From Streptomyces sp. ML-6 (GTDB lineage Bacteria > Actinomycetota > Actinomycetes > Streptomycetales > Streptomycetaceae), in assembly GCF_030116705.1 (NCBI RefSeq), contig NZ_JAOTIK010000001.1:1879001-1943000 (forward strand): a stretch of DNA of 64,000 nt, in the 5' to 3' direction. Both the position numbers and the translations under genes were made by a program. Below the pieces are notes generated by a model that saw only the letters and a program-made list of their open reading frames with translations, searched no databases and was not told the DNA's origin. Of the stretch, positions 34,475 to 41,674 are shown piece by piece (within the stretch, counting starts at the first letter, position 1; each line of letters starts with the position of its first letter).

Positions 34475-36407
34475 TCCACTGCCAGAAGTACCTTCCGCAG
34501 CCGCCCCGGTCGACGGGGAGCAGGCCGGGGCCGCGCTCGTCGAGCACTACCCGCGGCTGGTCCGGCTCGGCTATCTCGTCCTGCCGCCGTCGCCGGGCAG
34601 TCACCGCCGGGTGTTGAGGGCGCACGCCCTGGCCCAACGGTGCCTGCTGGCCGGGCACGCGTCGGGACACGGGCCGCCGGGCGGCATCCCGGCACCGCGC
34701 AGGCCCGGTGGCGCGGCGGCGGTGGACCCGGCCTACGCGGACGCCCGCAGACGGGTGCTGCGCGCGGCCCTGGAGGCGGGCCGGTCGCAGCGCCGGCCCC
34801 TCGGTGTCCGGCTGCCCCCGTTCCTGCCGCTCGTGTGGGGGCTGCGGCTGTTCCCGCACTCGGGCGGGGCCGACGGGCTCGCCCTGGAGAGTGCCCTGGC
34901 CTCGCTCTCCGGCCCCGGTCGCGCCGCCCTCGCCCTGCGCGGCCTGGAACGGCTGGCCGACGCGGAGGTGCGGCGGGTGCTCGCCGGTGCCGGGGTGGCC
35001 GACCCGCACGCGGCGCTCGCGGAGGCGGACGAGGTGCCCGAGTCGGGCGCGCTCCTCGACTCCCGGGAGTTCGACCCCTGTTCGCTCCAGGCCCGGCCGC
35101 CGGACCTGCTGCGCCGTCGGCGGCGCGCGCGGGCGGGCCTGACGGCCGTCGCGGCGCTGTTGGTGTGCGGGGCGCTGCTGGGGCCGGCGGACGGGGGCCG
35201 GGGCCGCGCCGTCACTGCCGGACCGGAGCAATTCACCGGTGACAGCGGGCAGTTGCTGGACCCCGCCGGGCTGCGGCGGGTGTCCGCGACGTTCTGGCAG
35301 CACTCGTCCCGTACCGACTTCACCTCCTGGCCCACCCGTGGCGACCGCACCGGGGACACCGCCCTGCTGCGACGCGCGCTCGCCGCGTGGGCCCGGCCCG
35401 GCGCCGGGGTGCGCACGTCGGCGACCCCGGGCACCCCCGTCGGCCCTCCGGCGGGTCCGCCCCAACTGCTGTACGCGGGCGGGACGGAGCGGGCGGCGGT
35501 GGTGCTCCTCCACGACGGGCTGCGCGTGGTGCGGTACGCGGAGCCCCGTCGCGGCGGCCCGGACGGGGGCGTCGTGCTCGACTTCGCCCGGGTGGACGGC
35601 GCGGACGCCGCCGCGGCCGGTGCCGTGGTCGTGGAGCGCGCGGGCGACCGCGTCCGCTACCTCGTCGCGCCCTGGGCGTCCGGGGTCCGGGCGCGGGACC
35701 TGCTGGCGCCGGGCGGTGCGCCGCGCCCGCTGCCCCGGGCCGCGGACGGCACGGTCGCCGCGCAGGCCGGTCCGGCGGCCACCCGCGACTGCCGCACCTG
35801 GGACGCCGTCGAGATCCGGGACGGTTCCGCCACCCGGCTGCTGACGGACCTCGGCGAACTGGTCCCCGCCCGGCTGACGTCGGGCCCGCCGGCCGCGCCG
35901 CACGACGTCGCCGGGCGGGCCGAGCGGGACGTCTGGGCGCGCACCGCCTGCCTGCTGCCCGCGCTGCGCTCGCACGGGGTGCGGTCGGTGAACTCCTGGC
36001 AGTACGCCGAGCAGCCGCTGCCCGAGGGCAACGGTTCCGCGCGCTGGCTCTGCACCAGGGCGGAGACCTGGCGGGGCACCGGCAGCCGGGTACTCGCCCA
36101 GTTCCAGGCCCCGTCGGCACCGTCCGTCGCGACGGGCGGGCCGCCGGGGGCGGTCGCGGCCAGGGCCGAGGACTCGCCGGCCTGCGGGCCGCGCGATCCC
36201 CGGGTGCTGGCCGGGGTGCTGTGGAAGTCGCAGGCCGGTCACTGGTACGTACTGGCCGCGGGCAGCGGGCAGTTCACCTCGCTGGCCACGTCGGGCGGGG
36301 TGACGGGGCGGTCCCGGGGCCGGTTGCTCGCCGTGCCCGCCGGGGCCGGGGACCGGGCGCGGCTGACCGGGACGCTGGCCGACGGCAGCCGGGTGGGGGC
36401 CCTGTGA
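34470..36407 (+). CDS. Sigma-factor-like membrane-anchored protein, unknown function
   Basis: The roughly 645-residue protein (GTG 34470, or TTG 34464) has an N-terminal segment that looks like a degenerate ECF sigma factor. ALVEHYPRLVRLGYLVLPP resembles region 2, and ALASLSGPGRAALALRGLERLADAEVRRVLAGAGVADP resembles region 4.2 (the LP-x-RAALALR and AEVRRVL helices). After a basic stretch (LLRRRRRARAG), one membrane helix follows at about residues 223-241 (LTAVAALLVCGALLG). A long extracytoplasmic domain comes next with paired cysteines (RDCRTW, RTACLLPALR, ARWLCTRAE, SPACGPRDP). No helix-turn-helix is intact, so the sigma-like part may be structural. I know of no assigned function. Confidence 0.72.
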   Translation: MRPLPEVPSAAAPVDGEQAGAALVEHYPRLVRLGYLVLPPSPGSHRRVLRAHALAQRCLLAGHASGHGPPGGIPAPRRPGGAAAVDPAYADARRRVLRAALEAGRSQRRPLGVRLPPFLPLVWGLRLFPHSGGADGLALESALASLSGPGRAALALRGLERLADAEVRRVLAGAGVADPHAALAEADEVPESGALLDSREFDPCSLQARPPDLLRRRRRARAGLTAVAALLVCGALLGPADGGRGRAVTAGPEQFTGDSGQLLDPAGLRRVSATFWQHSSRTDFTSWPTRGDRTGDTALLRRALAAWARPGAGVRTSATPGTPVGPPAGPPQLLYAGGTERAAVVLLHDGLRVVRYAEPRRGGPDGGVVLDFARVDGADAAAAGAVVVERAGDRVRYLVAPWASGVRARDLLAPGGAPRPLPRAADGTVAAQAGPAATRDCRTWDAVEIRDGSATRLLTDLGELVPARLTSGPPAAPHDVAGRAERDVWARTACLLPALRSHGVRSVNSWQYAEQPLPEGNGSARWLCTRAETWRGTGSRVLAQFQAPSAPSVATGGPPGAVAARAEDSPACGPRDPRVLAGVLWKSQAGHWYVLAAGSGQFTSLATSGGVTGRSRGRLLAVPAGAGDRARLTGTLADGSRVGAL

Positions 36408-36430
36408 CGACGCCTCGGTCCGGCGGAACC

Positions 36431-36500
36431 CCGGGAGAACAGGGGTGCGCGGGGTCGGGAAGCGGTGTCAGGAAAACGCCGCACACCCCTGTTCTCCCGG
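36431..36500. repeat. 17-bp perfect inverted repeat between two same-strand genes
   Basis: CCGGGAGAACAGGGGTG at 36431-36447 is exactly complementary to 36484-36500, with a 36-base loop. It lies in the 117-bp gap between the sigma-like gene and the diiron-like gene. It could be a terminator for the first, an operator or a leader element for the second. It ends 24 bp before ATG 36525, which has no visible ribosome site. Confidence 0.75.
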
Positions 36501-36524
36501 CTTACCCCTCAGTACATTGACGCC

Positions 36525-37430
36525 ATGTCTAACACGCAGCCGGCGCCGGTCGCTTCGGAGCGGACGCCGCTCAAGGCCCGCAAGGTCTCCTTCGCCTGGG
36601 AGAAGACACCGCTGCACTGGGTGCCGGGCGATCCCTTCACCACGCACACCATCAACGTGCTCCACCTCCTGCTCCCCGCCGGGGAGCGCTGGTTCGTCCA
36701 CGTGTACCGGCAGGTGCTGCCGTACCTCCACGACGAGCGGCTGCGTCAGGACGTGATCGGGTTCATCGGCCAGGAGGCCGTGCACTCCCAGGCGCACGAC
36801 GACGTCCTGCCCCGGCTGAAGGAGCTCGGCCTCGACCCGACGCCGTACACCGCGCAGGTCGACTGGTTCTTCGAGAAACTGCTCGGCGACCGGACGCTGC
36901 CGCCGGGCAGGGCGCGCACGTGGTGGCTGATGGAGCGGGTGGCGCTGATCGCGGCGATCGAGCACTACACCGCCTTCCTCGGCGACTGGGTGCTGAACGC
37001 CGACGAGTTGGACCGGCGCGGCGCCGACCCGATGATGCTGGACCTGCTGCGCTGGCACGGCGCGGAGGAGGTCGAGCACCGCTCGGTCGCGTTCGAGGTG
37101 TTCATGCACGTCGACGGCGGCTACCGGCGACGGGCCCGCACCTGGGCGACGGCGTTCAGTGCGCTGGTCTTCCTCTGGCAGCGCGGCATCCGCTTCTTCA
37201 TGGAGAACGACCCGACCCTGCCGGCCGGCAAGGGGTCGTTCAAGGAGTTCTACCTCGGCGGCAGGCGCGGCACCCTGCCCGCCACCGGTGATCTGCTGCG
37301 TTCCGTCCCCCGTTACCTGAGCCGCGGCTACCACCCCTCGCAGGAGGGCAGCACGGCCCAGGCCCTCGCCTACCTCGCCCAGTCGCCCGCGGCCACGGCC
37401 GCCGAGGCCCGTACGACGGGAGCCGGCTGA
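36525..37430 (+). CDS. Metal-dependent hydrolase family protein (PF10118-type, diiron-like)
   Basis: The 301-residue protein matches the predicted metal-dependent hydrolase family. It has the paired EAVHSQAH (with GQEAVHSQAHDD), IAAIEHYTAFLGD and GAEEVEHRSVAFEVF segments, which supply E-x2-H metal ligands in a ferritin-like four-helix bundle. Members resemble membrane fatty-acid or alkane-type diiron proteins in ligand layout. The next gene, a ferredoxin-reductase fusion, starts 2 bp after the stop, so it very likely supplies electrons, which argues for an oxygenase or desaturase role over hydrolysis. ATG 36525 lacks a Shine-Dalgarno site and may be read from a leaderless or short-leader transcript. 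Confidence 0.85.
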   Translation: MSNTQPAPVASERTPLKARKVSFAWEKTPLHWVPGDPFTTHTINVLHLLLPAGERWFVHVYRQVLPYLHDERLRQDVIGFIGQEAVHSQAHDDVLPRLKELGLDPTPYTAQVDWFFEKLLGDRTLPPGRARTWWLMERVALIAAIEHYTAFLGDWVLNADELDRRGADPMMLDLLRWHGAEEVEHRSVAFEVFMHVDGGYRRRARTWATAFSALVFLWQRGIRFFMENDPTLPAGKGSFKEFYLGGRRGTLPATGDLLRSVPRYLSRGYHPSQEGSTAQALAYLAQSPAATAAEARTTGAG

Positions 37431-37432
37431 CC

Positions 37433-38515
37433 ATGCCCTTCCCCCTGCCCCGCCCGCGCACCGTCGTTCTGGCCGCCGGCGCCGCGCTGCTGGCGAAGCG
37501 GGCCCTGCGCCGCCGCATCCAGGGCTCCCCGTTGTGGCCCCTGCCGGCCCTGGAGGAGCCGGTCTCGGGCCGCTCCGAACGGCGTTCCACAGCCGCCCGC
37601 CGGGTGCTGGTCACCGAGCGGACCACGCCCGCCGAGGGCGTCGTCCAACTGCGCCTGGAGGGCTCCTCGCTGCCCGCCTGGCGGCCCGGCGCGCACCTCG
37701 ACCTCGTGCTGCCCTCCGGCCTGGTCCGGCAGTACTCCCTGTGCGGGGACCCGGCCGAGCCCGACACGTACACCGTCGCGACGCGGCTGGTCGAGGACGG
37801 CCGGGGCGGCTCCCGCGAGGTCCACGCGCACCTGCACGAGGGCGTGGAGGTGGAGATCCACGCCCCCCGCAACCGTTTCCCCCTCGTCGAGGCCCCCGCG
37901 TACCTCTTCGTCGTGGGCGGCATCGGCATCACCCCGGTCCTGCCGATGCTGCGGGCCCTGGCCGCCGTGGGCGCCGACTGGCGGCTGCTGTACGGCGGCC
38001 GGTCGCGCGCCTCGATGCCGTTCCTGGACGAGGTCGAGGGGCTCGGCGCGGCGGGCGGCCGGGTGACGGTCGTGCCCGAGGACGAGGCGGGCCGCCCGGA
38101 CACCGCCGCGGCCCTGGCGGACACGGCGGAGGGCACGGCGGTCTACTGCTGCGGCCCCGAGCCGCTGATGGACGCGGTCGCCGCCACCCTCCCGCCCGGC
38201 CGGACCCTGCACCTGGAGCGCTTCACGGCGGCGACCGCCTCGTCGGCCGGTTCCGGTCCCTTCGAGGTCGAGCTGCGCCGCTCCGGCCGCACGGTGCGGG
38301 TGGCGGCGGACCAGTCGGTGCTGGCGGCGGTGCGCGCGGAGGTGCCGTACGTCTCGTACTCCTGCGAGCAGGGCTTCTGCGGGACGTGCCAACAACGCGT
38401 CCTGGCGGGCGAGATCGACCACCGCGACGAGCTCCTGACGGACGCGGAACGGGACGGCACGATGCTGATCTGCGTGTCGCGGTGCCGGGGCGAGCGGCTC
38501 GTGCTGGATCTGTAG
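37433..38515 (+). CDS. Flavodoxin-reductase/ferredoxin fusion (PDR/VanB family)
   Basis: The 360-residue protein has an N-terminal hydrophobic segment, then an FNR-type reductase. LVRQYSLCGDPAE is the flavin-binding RxYSL motif, VGGIGITPVLPML the NAD(P)-binding GGIGITP motif, and VYCCGPEPLMDAV the CGPxxM motif. The C-terminal plant-type 2Fe-2S domain has CEQGFCGTC and a distant C in LICVSRC (C-x4-C-x2-C ... C). It transfers electrons from NAD(P)H via flavin and the iron-sulfur centre to a partner. It starts 2 bp after the preceding diiron-like gene, so the partner is most likely that protein. ATG 37433 overlaps nothing but is tightly coupled. Confidence 0.93.
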   Translation: MPFPLPRPRTVVLAAGAALLAKRALRRRIQGSPLWPLPALEEPVSGRSERRSTAARRVLVTERTTPAEGVVQLRLEGSSLPAWRPGAHLDLVLPSGLVRQYSLCGDPAEPDTYTVATRLVEDGRGGSREVHAHLHEGVEVEIHAPRNRFPLVEAPAYLFVVGGIGITPVLPMLRALAAVGADWRLLYGGRSRASMPFLDEVEGLGAAGGRVTVVPEDEAGRPDTAAALADTAEGTAVYCCGPEPLMDAVAATLPPGRTLHLERFTAATASSAGSGPFEVELRRSGRTVRVAADQSVLAAVRAEVPYVSYSCEQGFCGTCQQRVLAGEIDHRDELLTDAERDGTMLICVSRCRGERLVLDL

Positions 38516-38563
38516 GGGGGCCGGGGCCGTGGCCCGTCGCCCCTCCCCCGTCGTCCCACTCGG

Positions 38564-38569
38564 TACCCT
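38564..38569 (+). promoter_or_regulatory. -10 box (TACCCT) of a likely leaderless TetR transcript
   Basis: TACCCT lies with its end 7 bp before ATG 38577, which has no ribosome site. Transcription starting at the A of the start codon is the usual leaderless arrangement in Streptomyces. Confidence 0.55.
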
Positions 38570-38576
38570 GTCCACC

Positions 38577-39299
38577 ATGACGACCGGGGTGCGGCGCAGG
38601 ATGGGCGTCGAGGAGCGCAGGCAGCAGCTGATCGGTGTCGCGCTGGAGTTGTTCAGTCACCGCGCCCCCGACGAGGTGTCGATCGACGAGATCGCGGCCG
38701 CCGCGGGCATCTCGCGACCGCTGGTCTACCACTACTTCCCGGGGAAGCAGAGCCTGTACGAGGCAGCGCTGCGGCGGGCGGCCGACGAGTTGGCGGCGCG
38801 GTTCGTGGAGCCGCGCGAAGGGCCGCTCGGGGAGCGGCTGTTGCGGGTGATGGGGCGGTTCTTCGACTTCGTCGACGAGCACGGCCCGGGGTTCTCGGCG
38901 CTGATGCGGGGCGGGCCCGCGGTGGGTTCCTCGACGGCGAACGCGATGATCGACGGGGTGCGGCAGGCCGCGTGCGAGCAGATCCTGGCCCACCTCGGGG
39001 TCGAGGAGCCGTCGGCGCGGCTGGAGTTGGTCGTGCGGTCGTGGGTGTCGCTGGCCGAGTCGACGGCGCTGATCTGGCTGGACGGGCGGCGGATCCCGCG
39101 CCAGGAGCTGGAGGTCCAGCTGGTGAACGACTTCGTGGCGCTGGCCGCGGTGAGCGCCGCGTACGACACGGAGACGGCGGACATCGTGCTGCGGGTGCTC
39201 GGCCAGGAGCCGGCGGACGGGCCGTTCGGGCAGCTGCTGGAGCGGCTCTCCGCCCTGGCCCCCGCCGGACCGGCCGTTCCCGCACAGCGCCGCCCGTGA
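38577..39299 (+). CDS. TetR-family transcriptional regulator
   Basis: The 240-residue protein has the TetR_N helix-turn-helix at its start: RRQQLIGVALELFSHRAPDEVSIDEIAAAAGISRPLVYHYFPGKQSLYEAAL. The remainder is helical (WVSLAESTALIWLDGRRIPRQ), a ligand-binding domain of typical length. It follows the ferredoxin-reductase operon by 61 bp on the same strand and may regulate it by sensing a lipid-like substrate, a common TetR setting. The regulator appears to be transcribed from its own leaderless promoter. Confidence 0.92.
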   Translation: MTTGVRRRMGVEERRQQLIGVALELFSHRAPDEVSIDEIAAAAGISRPLVYHYFPGKQSLYEAALRRAADELAARFVEPREGPLGERLLRVMGRFFDFVDEHGPGFSALMRGGPAVGSSTANAMIDGVRQAACEQILAHLGVEEPSARLELVVRSWVSLAESTALIWLDGRRIPRQELEVQLVNDFVALAAVSAAYDTETADIVLRVLGQEPADGPFGQLLERLSALAPAGPAVPAQRRP

Positions 39300-39386
39300 C
39301 GCCCGGCCCCACGGGACACGGCAGGGCTCCGGCACCGGTCGAACGGTCTCTGAACCAGGCAGCCTTCGAGCCGCACGGTCTCTGAT

Positions 39387-39433
39387 CGGGCAGCCTCCGG
39401 ACCGGGCAGTCTCCGGACCGGGCGGCCCCCGAG
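39387..39433. repeat. Three tandem 16-bp repeats
   Basis: CGGGCAGCCTCCGGAC (39387-39402), CGGGCAGTCTCCGGAC (39403-39418) and a degenerate third copy (39419-39433) lie between the convergent TetR and AfsR-like genes. No gene is in the gap. Confidence 0.65.
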
Positions 39434-39445
39434 TCCGGCGGGCGC

Positions 39446-41482
39446 TCAGCCGAGCAGTTCGGCCTGGAGCGCGGCCGCCAGTCCCACCTCCGCGTTGTCC
39501 GACCGGCCCCGCTCGAAGGCGCGCTGGTAGGCGGCGTCGCCGACGGCCGCACGGGCCTGGCGCTCGCACGCCTCGCGCACCGGGGCCAGTTCCGGGGTGC
39601 CGCGCTGCGGGTGGCCGACCATGTGCCAGTAGACCTGTCCCGTGCCGTAGACCCGGGCGGCGCGGGCACCCGCGCCCTGGGCGGCGATCGCCGCGGCCAG
39701 GATGTCCAGTCCGAGCGCGATGCCGAAGCGGTCGCGGAGGCGGTGCTTGCCCGCGAGCATGGAGCGGGCGTGGGCGGCGGACGTCTCGGCCTCGCCGCGC
39801 AGCAGGGCGATCAGGGCGAGCTGGTAGTCGACGTAGCTGCGGGTCCAGCACTCGTCCTGGGCCACGCAGACCGCGCGCAGGTCGGTGGCCGCCCGGGCCG
39901 CCTCGTCCAGCCGGCCGAGGCTGGTCAGGGCGAAGACCGTGATGAGGTGACAGCGCAGCCGGTAGGCGGCCTCGAGCCGGGTGGCGAAGCCGGTGGCGCG
40001 CAGCACCCGGTCGATCTGGCGGAGGCTCGCCTCGGGCCGGCCGGTCATCAGGTCGATGAAGCCGCACAGGTAGGCGGCGGCGAGCACGCCCTCGTCGGTG
40101 CCGTCGCGGGCGGCCTCCCTGGTGCACTCCCGGCCCAGGCGGCGGGCGGTCGGGTAGTCGCCCTGGAGCATGACGGTCATGCCCAGCACCCACAGGACGC
40201 GGGTGCGGTGGGGGCCCTCGGACGGTCCGGTGTCCAGGGCGCGCTGCGCGTATTCGCGGGTCTGCGGCAGGTGGCCGCAGCAGCACCAGAAGAAGCCGAT
40301 GCGGCCCGCCATCTCCTGGGCGGCCGGGGTGTCGTGGGCGAGCAGGTGGTCCAGGGCGGCGCACAGGTCGGCGTGCGCGTCGGCGATGCGGTGGTACCAG
40401 GTGATCTGGTCGTCGCCGGTCCAGCCCGCGTGGGCCTCGCGGGCCAGGCCCAGGAAGCAGGCGGCGTGCCGGTCGGCGGCGGCCCGTTCCTCGCCGAGTT
40501 CGGCGAGCCACATCCGGCCGTACTCGCGGATGGAGTCGAGCATCCGGTGGCGGGGGCCGTCCCGTCCGACGACGGACTTGGCGACCAGGCCGGCCAGCGC
40601 CTCGCCCACCCCGTCCGGGGTGAGCGGTCCCTCGGCGCAGACCTCGCGGGCCGCGGCCTCGTCGAAGTCGCCGCGCAGCACGGTCAGCCGGGCCCAGAGC
40701 AGCCGTTCCAGCGGGGTGCACAGCTCGTGGCTCCAGCCGATGGCGGTGCGCAGGGTGCGGTGGCGCGGCGGTCGCACGGAGGGGTCGGCCGGTACGTCGA
40801 AGCGGGTGCCGATCCGGGCGGCGACCTGTTCGACGGTGTCCTTGCCGAGGGCGCCCGCCGCGAGTTCGATGGCGAGCGGGATGCCTTCGAGGCGGCGGCA
40901 GATCTCGGTGGCCGCGGCGGTGTGGTCGGGGGTGTCGAGGGCGAGGTGGGGGGCCGCGGTGTTCGCCCGGTCCCGGAACAGGGCCAGGGCGTCGCCGGTG
41001 ACGGGCAGCGGCTGCACCTCGACGGTCCGCTCGCCCCGCAGTCCCAGGGGCTGCCGGCTGGTGGCGAGCACGGTGAGGCCGGGCGAGGTGGTGAGGATCT
41101 CGCCGAGCAGGTGTGCGCAGGCGGGGCGCAGGTGCTCGCACGAGTCGAGGACCAGCAGCATCTCCTTGTCGACCAGCCATTCGCACAGCGCGTCGATGGG
41201 CATGCGCAGGGTGTGGTCGGAGAGCCCGACCGCGTCGGAGACGGTCGCGATGAGCAGTCCGTCGTCGTGGAGCGGTGAGAGGTCGGCCCACCGCACGCCG
41301 TCGCGGTGTCCGGGTCCGGCCGCCGCCTGCCGGGCCGCGCGGACCGCGAGCCTGGTCTTGCCGACGCCGCCGCTGCCGGTGAGCGTGGTCAGCCGGTGCG
41401 TGGCGAGGATGTGTTCGAGCCTGGCAAGTTCCGCTTTCCGTCCGACAAAGCTCGTCGTCTCCTCGGGGATGTTGCTCGCCAT
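39446..41482 (-). CDS. AfsR-like NB-ARC ATPase with TPR-like domain (regulator lacking the SARP DNA-binding part)
   Basis: The roughly 678-residue protein starts at ATG 41482 (MASNIPEETTSFVGR); ATG 41632 would add 50 unconserved residues. The ATPase has Walker A (LTGSGGVGKTRLAV), Walker B (MLLVLDSCEHL), and the arginine/GLPL-like tract (RRLEGIPLAIELAAGAL). This is the AfsR/SARP-type STAND core. The C-terminal half is helical TPR-like (WVLGMTVMLQGDYPTARRL, LDEAARAATDL). A DNA-binding domain is absent at both ends, as in LuxR/AfsR-like ATPase-only proteins, so it may act through a partner. Convergent with the TetR gene; its start lies close to the end of the amylopullulanase gene. Confidence 0.85.
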   Translation of the reverse strand: MASNIPEETTSFVGRKAELARLEHILATHRLTTLTGSGGVGKTRLAVRAARQAAAGPGHRDGVRWADLSPLHDDGLLIATVSDAVGLSDHTLRMPIDALCEWLVDKEMLLVLDSCEHLRPACAHLLGEILTTSPGLTVLATSRQPLGLRGERTVEVQPLPVTGDALALFRDRANTAAPHLALDTPDHTAAATEICRRLEGIPLAIELAAGALGKDTVEQVAARIGTRFDVPADPSVRPPRHRTLRTAIGWSHELCTPLERLLWARLTVLRGDFDEAAAREVCAEGPLTPDGVGEALAGLVAKSVVGRDGPRHRMLDSIREYGRMWLAELGEERAAADRHAACFLGLAREAHAGWTGDDQITWYHRIADAHADLCAALDHLLAHDTPAAQEMAGRIGFFWCCCGHLPQTREYAQRALDTGPSEGPHRTRVLWVLGMTVMLQGDYPTARRLGRECTREAARDGTDEGVLAAAYLCGFIDLMTGRPEASLRQIDRVLRATGFATRLEAAYRLRCHLITVFALTSLGRLDEAARAATDLRAVCVAQDECWTRSYVDYQLALIALLRGEAETSAAHARSMLAGKHRLRDRFGIALGLDILAAAIAAQGAGARAARVYGTGQVYWHMVGHPQRGTPELAPVREACERQARAAVGDAAYQRAFERGRSDNAEVGLAAALQAELLG

Positions 41483-41674
41483 GGTCACCGTCGCCAAAAC
41501 AGGTGGACCGGCCGGTTCCGGACCCTGCTTCCGGTGGGGCACGGGCGTGCGGGGACGCCCGTGCCGTACCGGAGAGGGGCCGGGACCGGCCGGGGGGTGG
41601 GAGGGCGCGTCGGGGATGCGGTGCTGCGGCATTCCCCGACGGCTGCTGCCCCCCCAACTTAGCCCCGTCGGGGC

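Noticed and set aside
37433..38515. Nitrate or phenol oxygenase reductase with fixed substrate
   Set aside because: The motifs only show flavin and 2Fe-2S reductase; the true partner is inferred from gene order, so no substrate was named.
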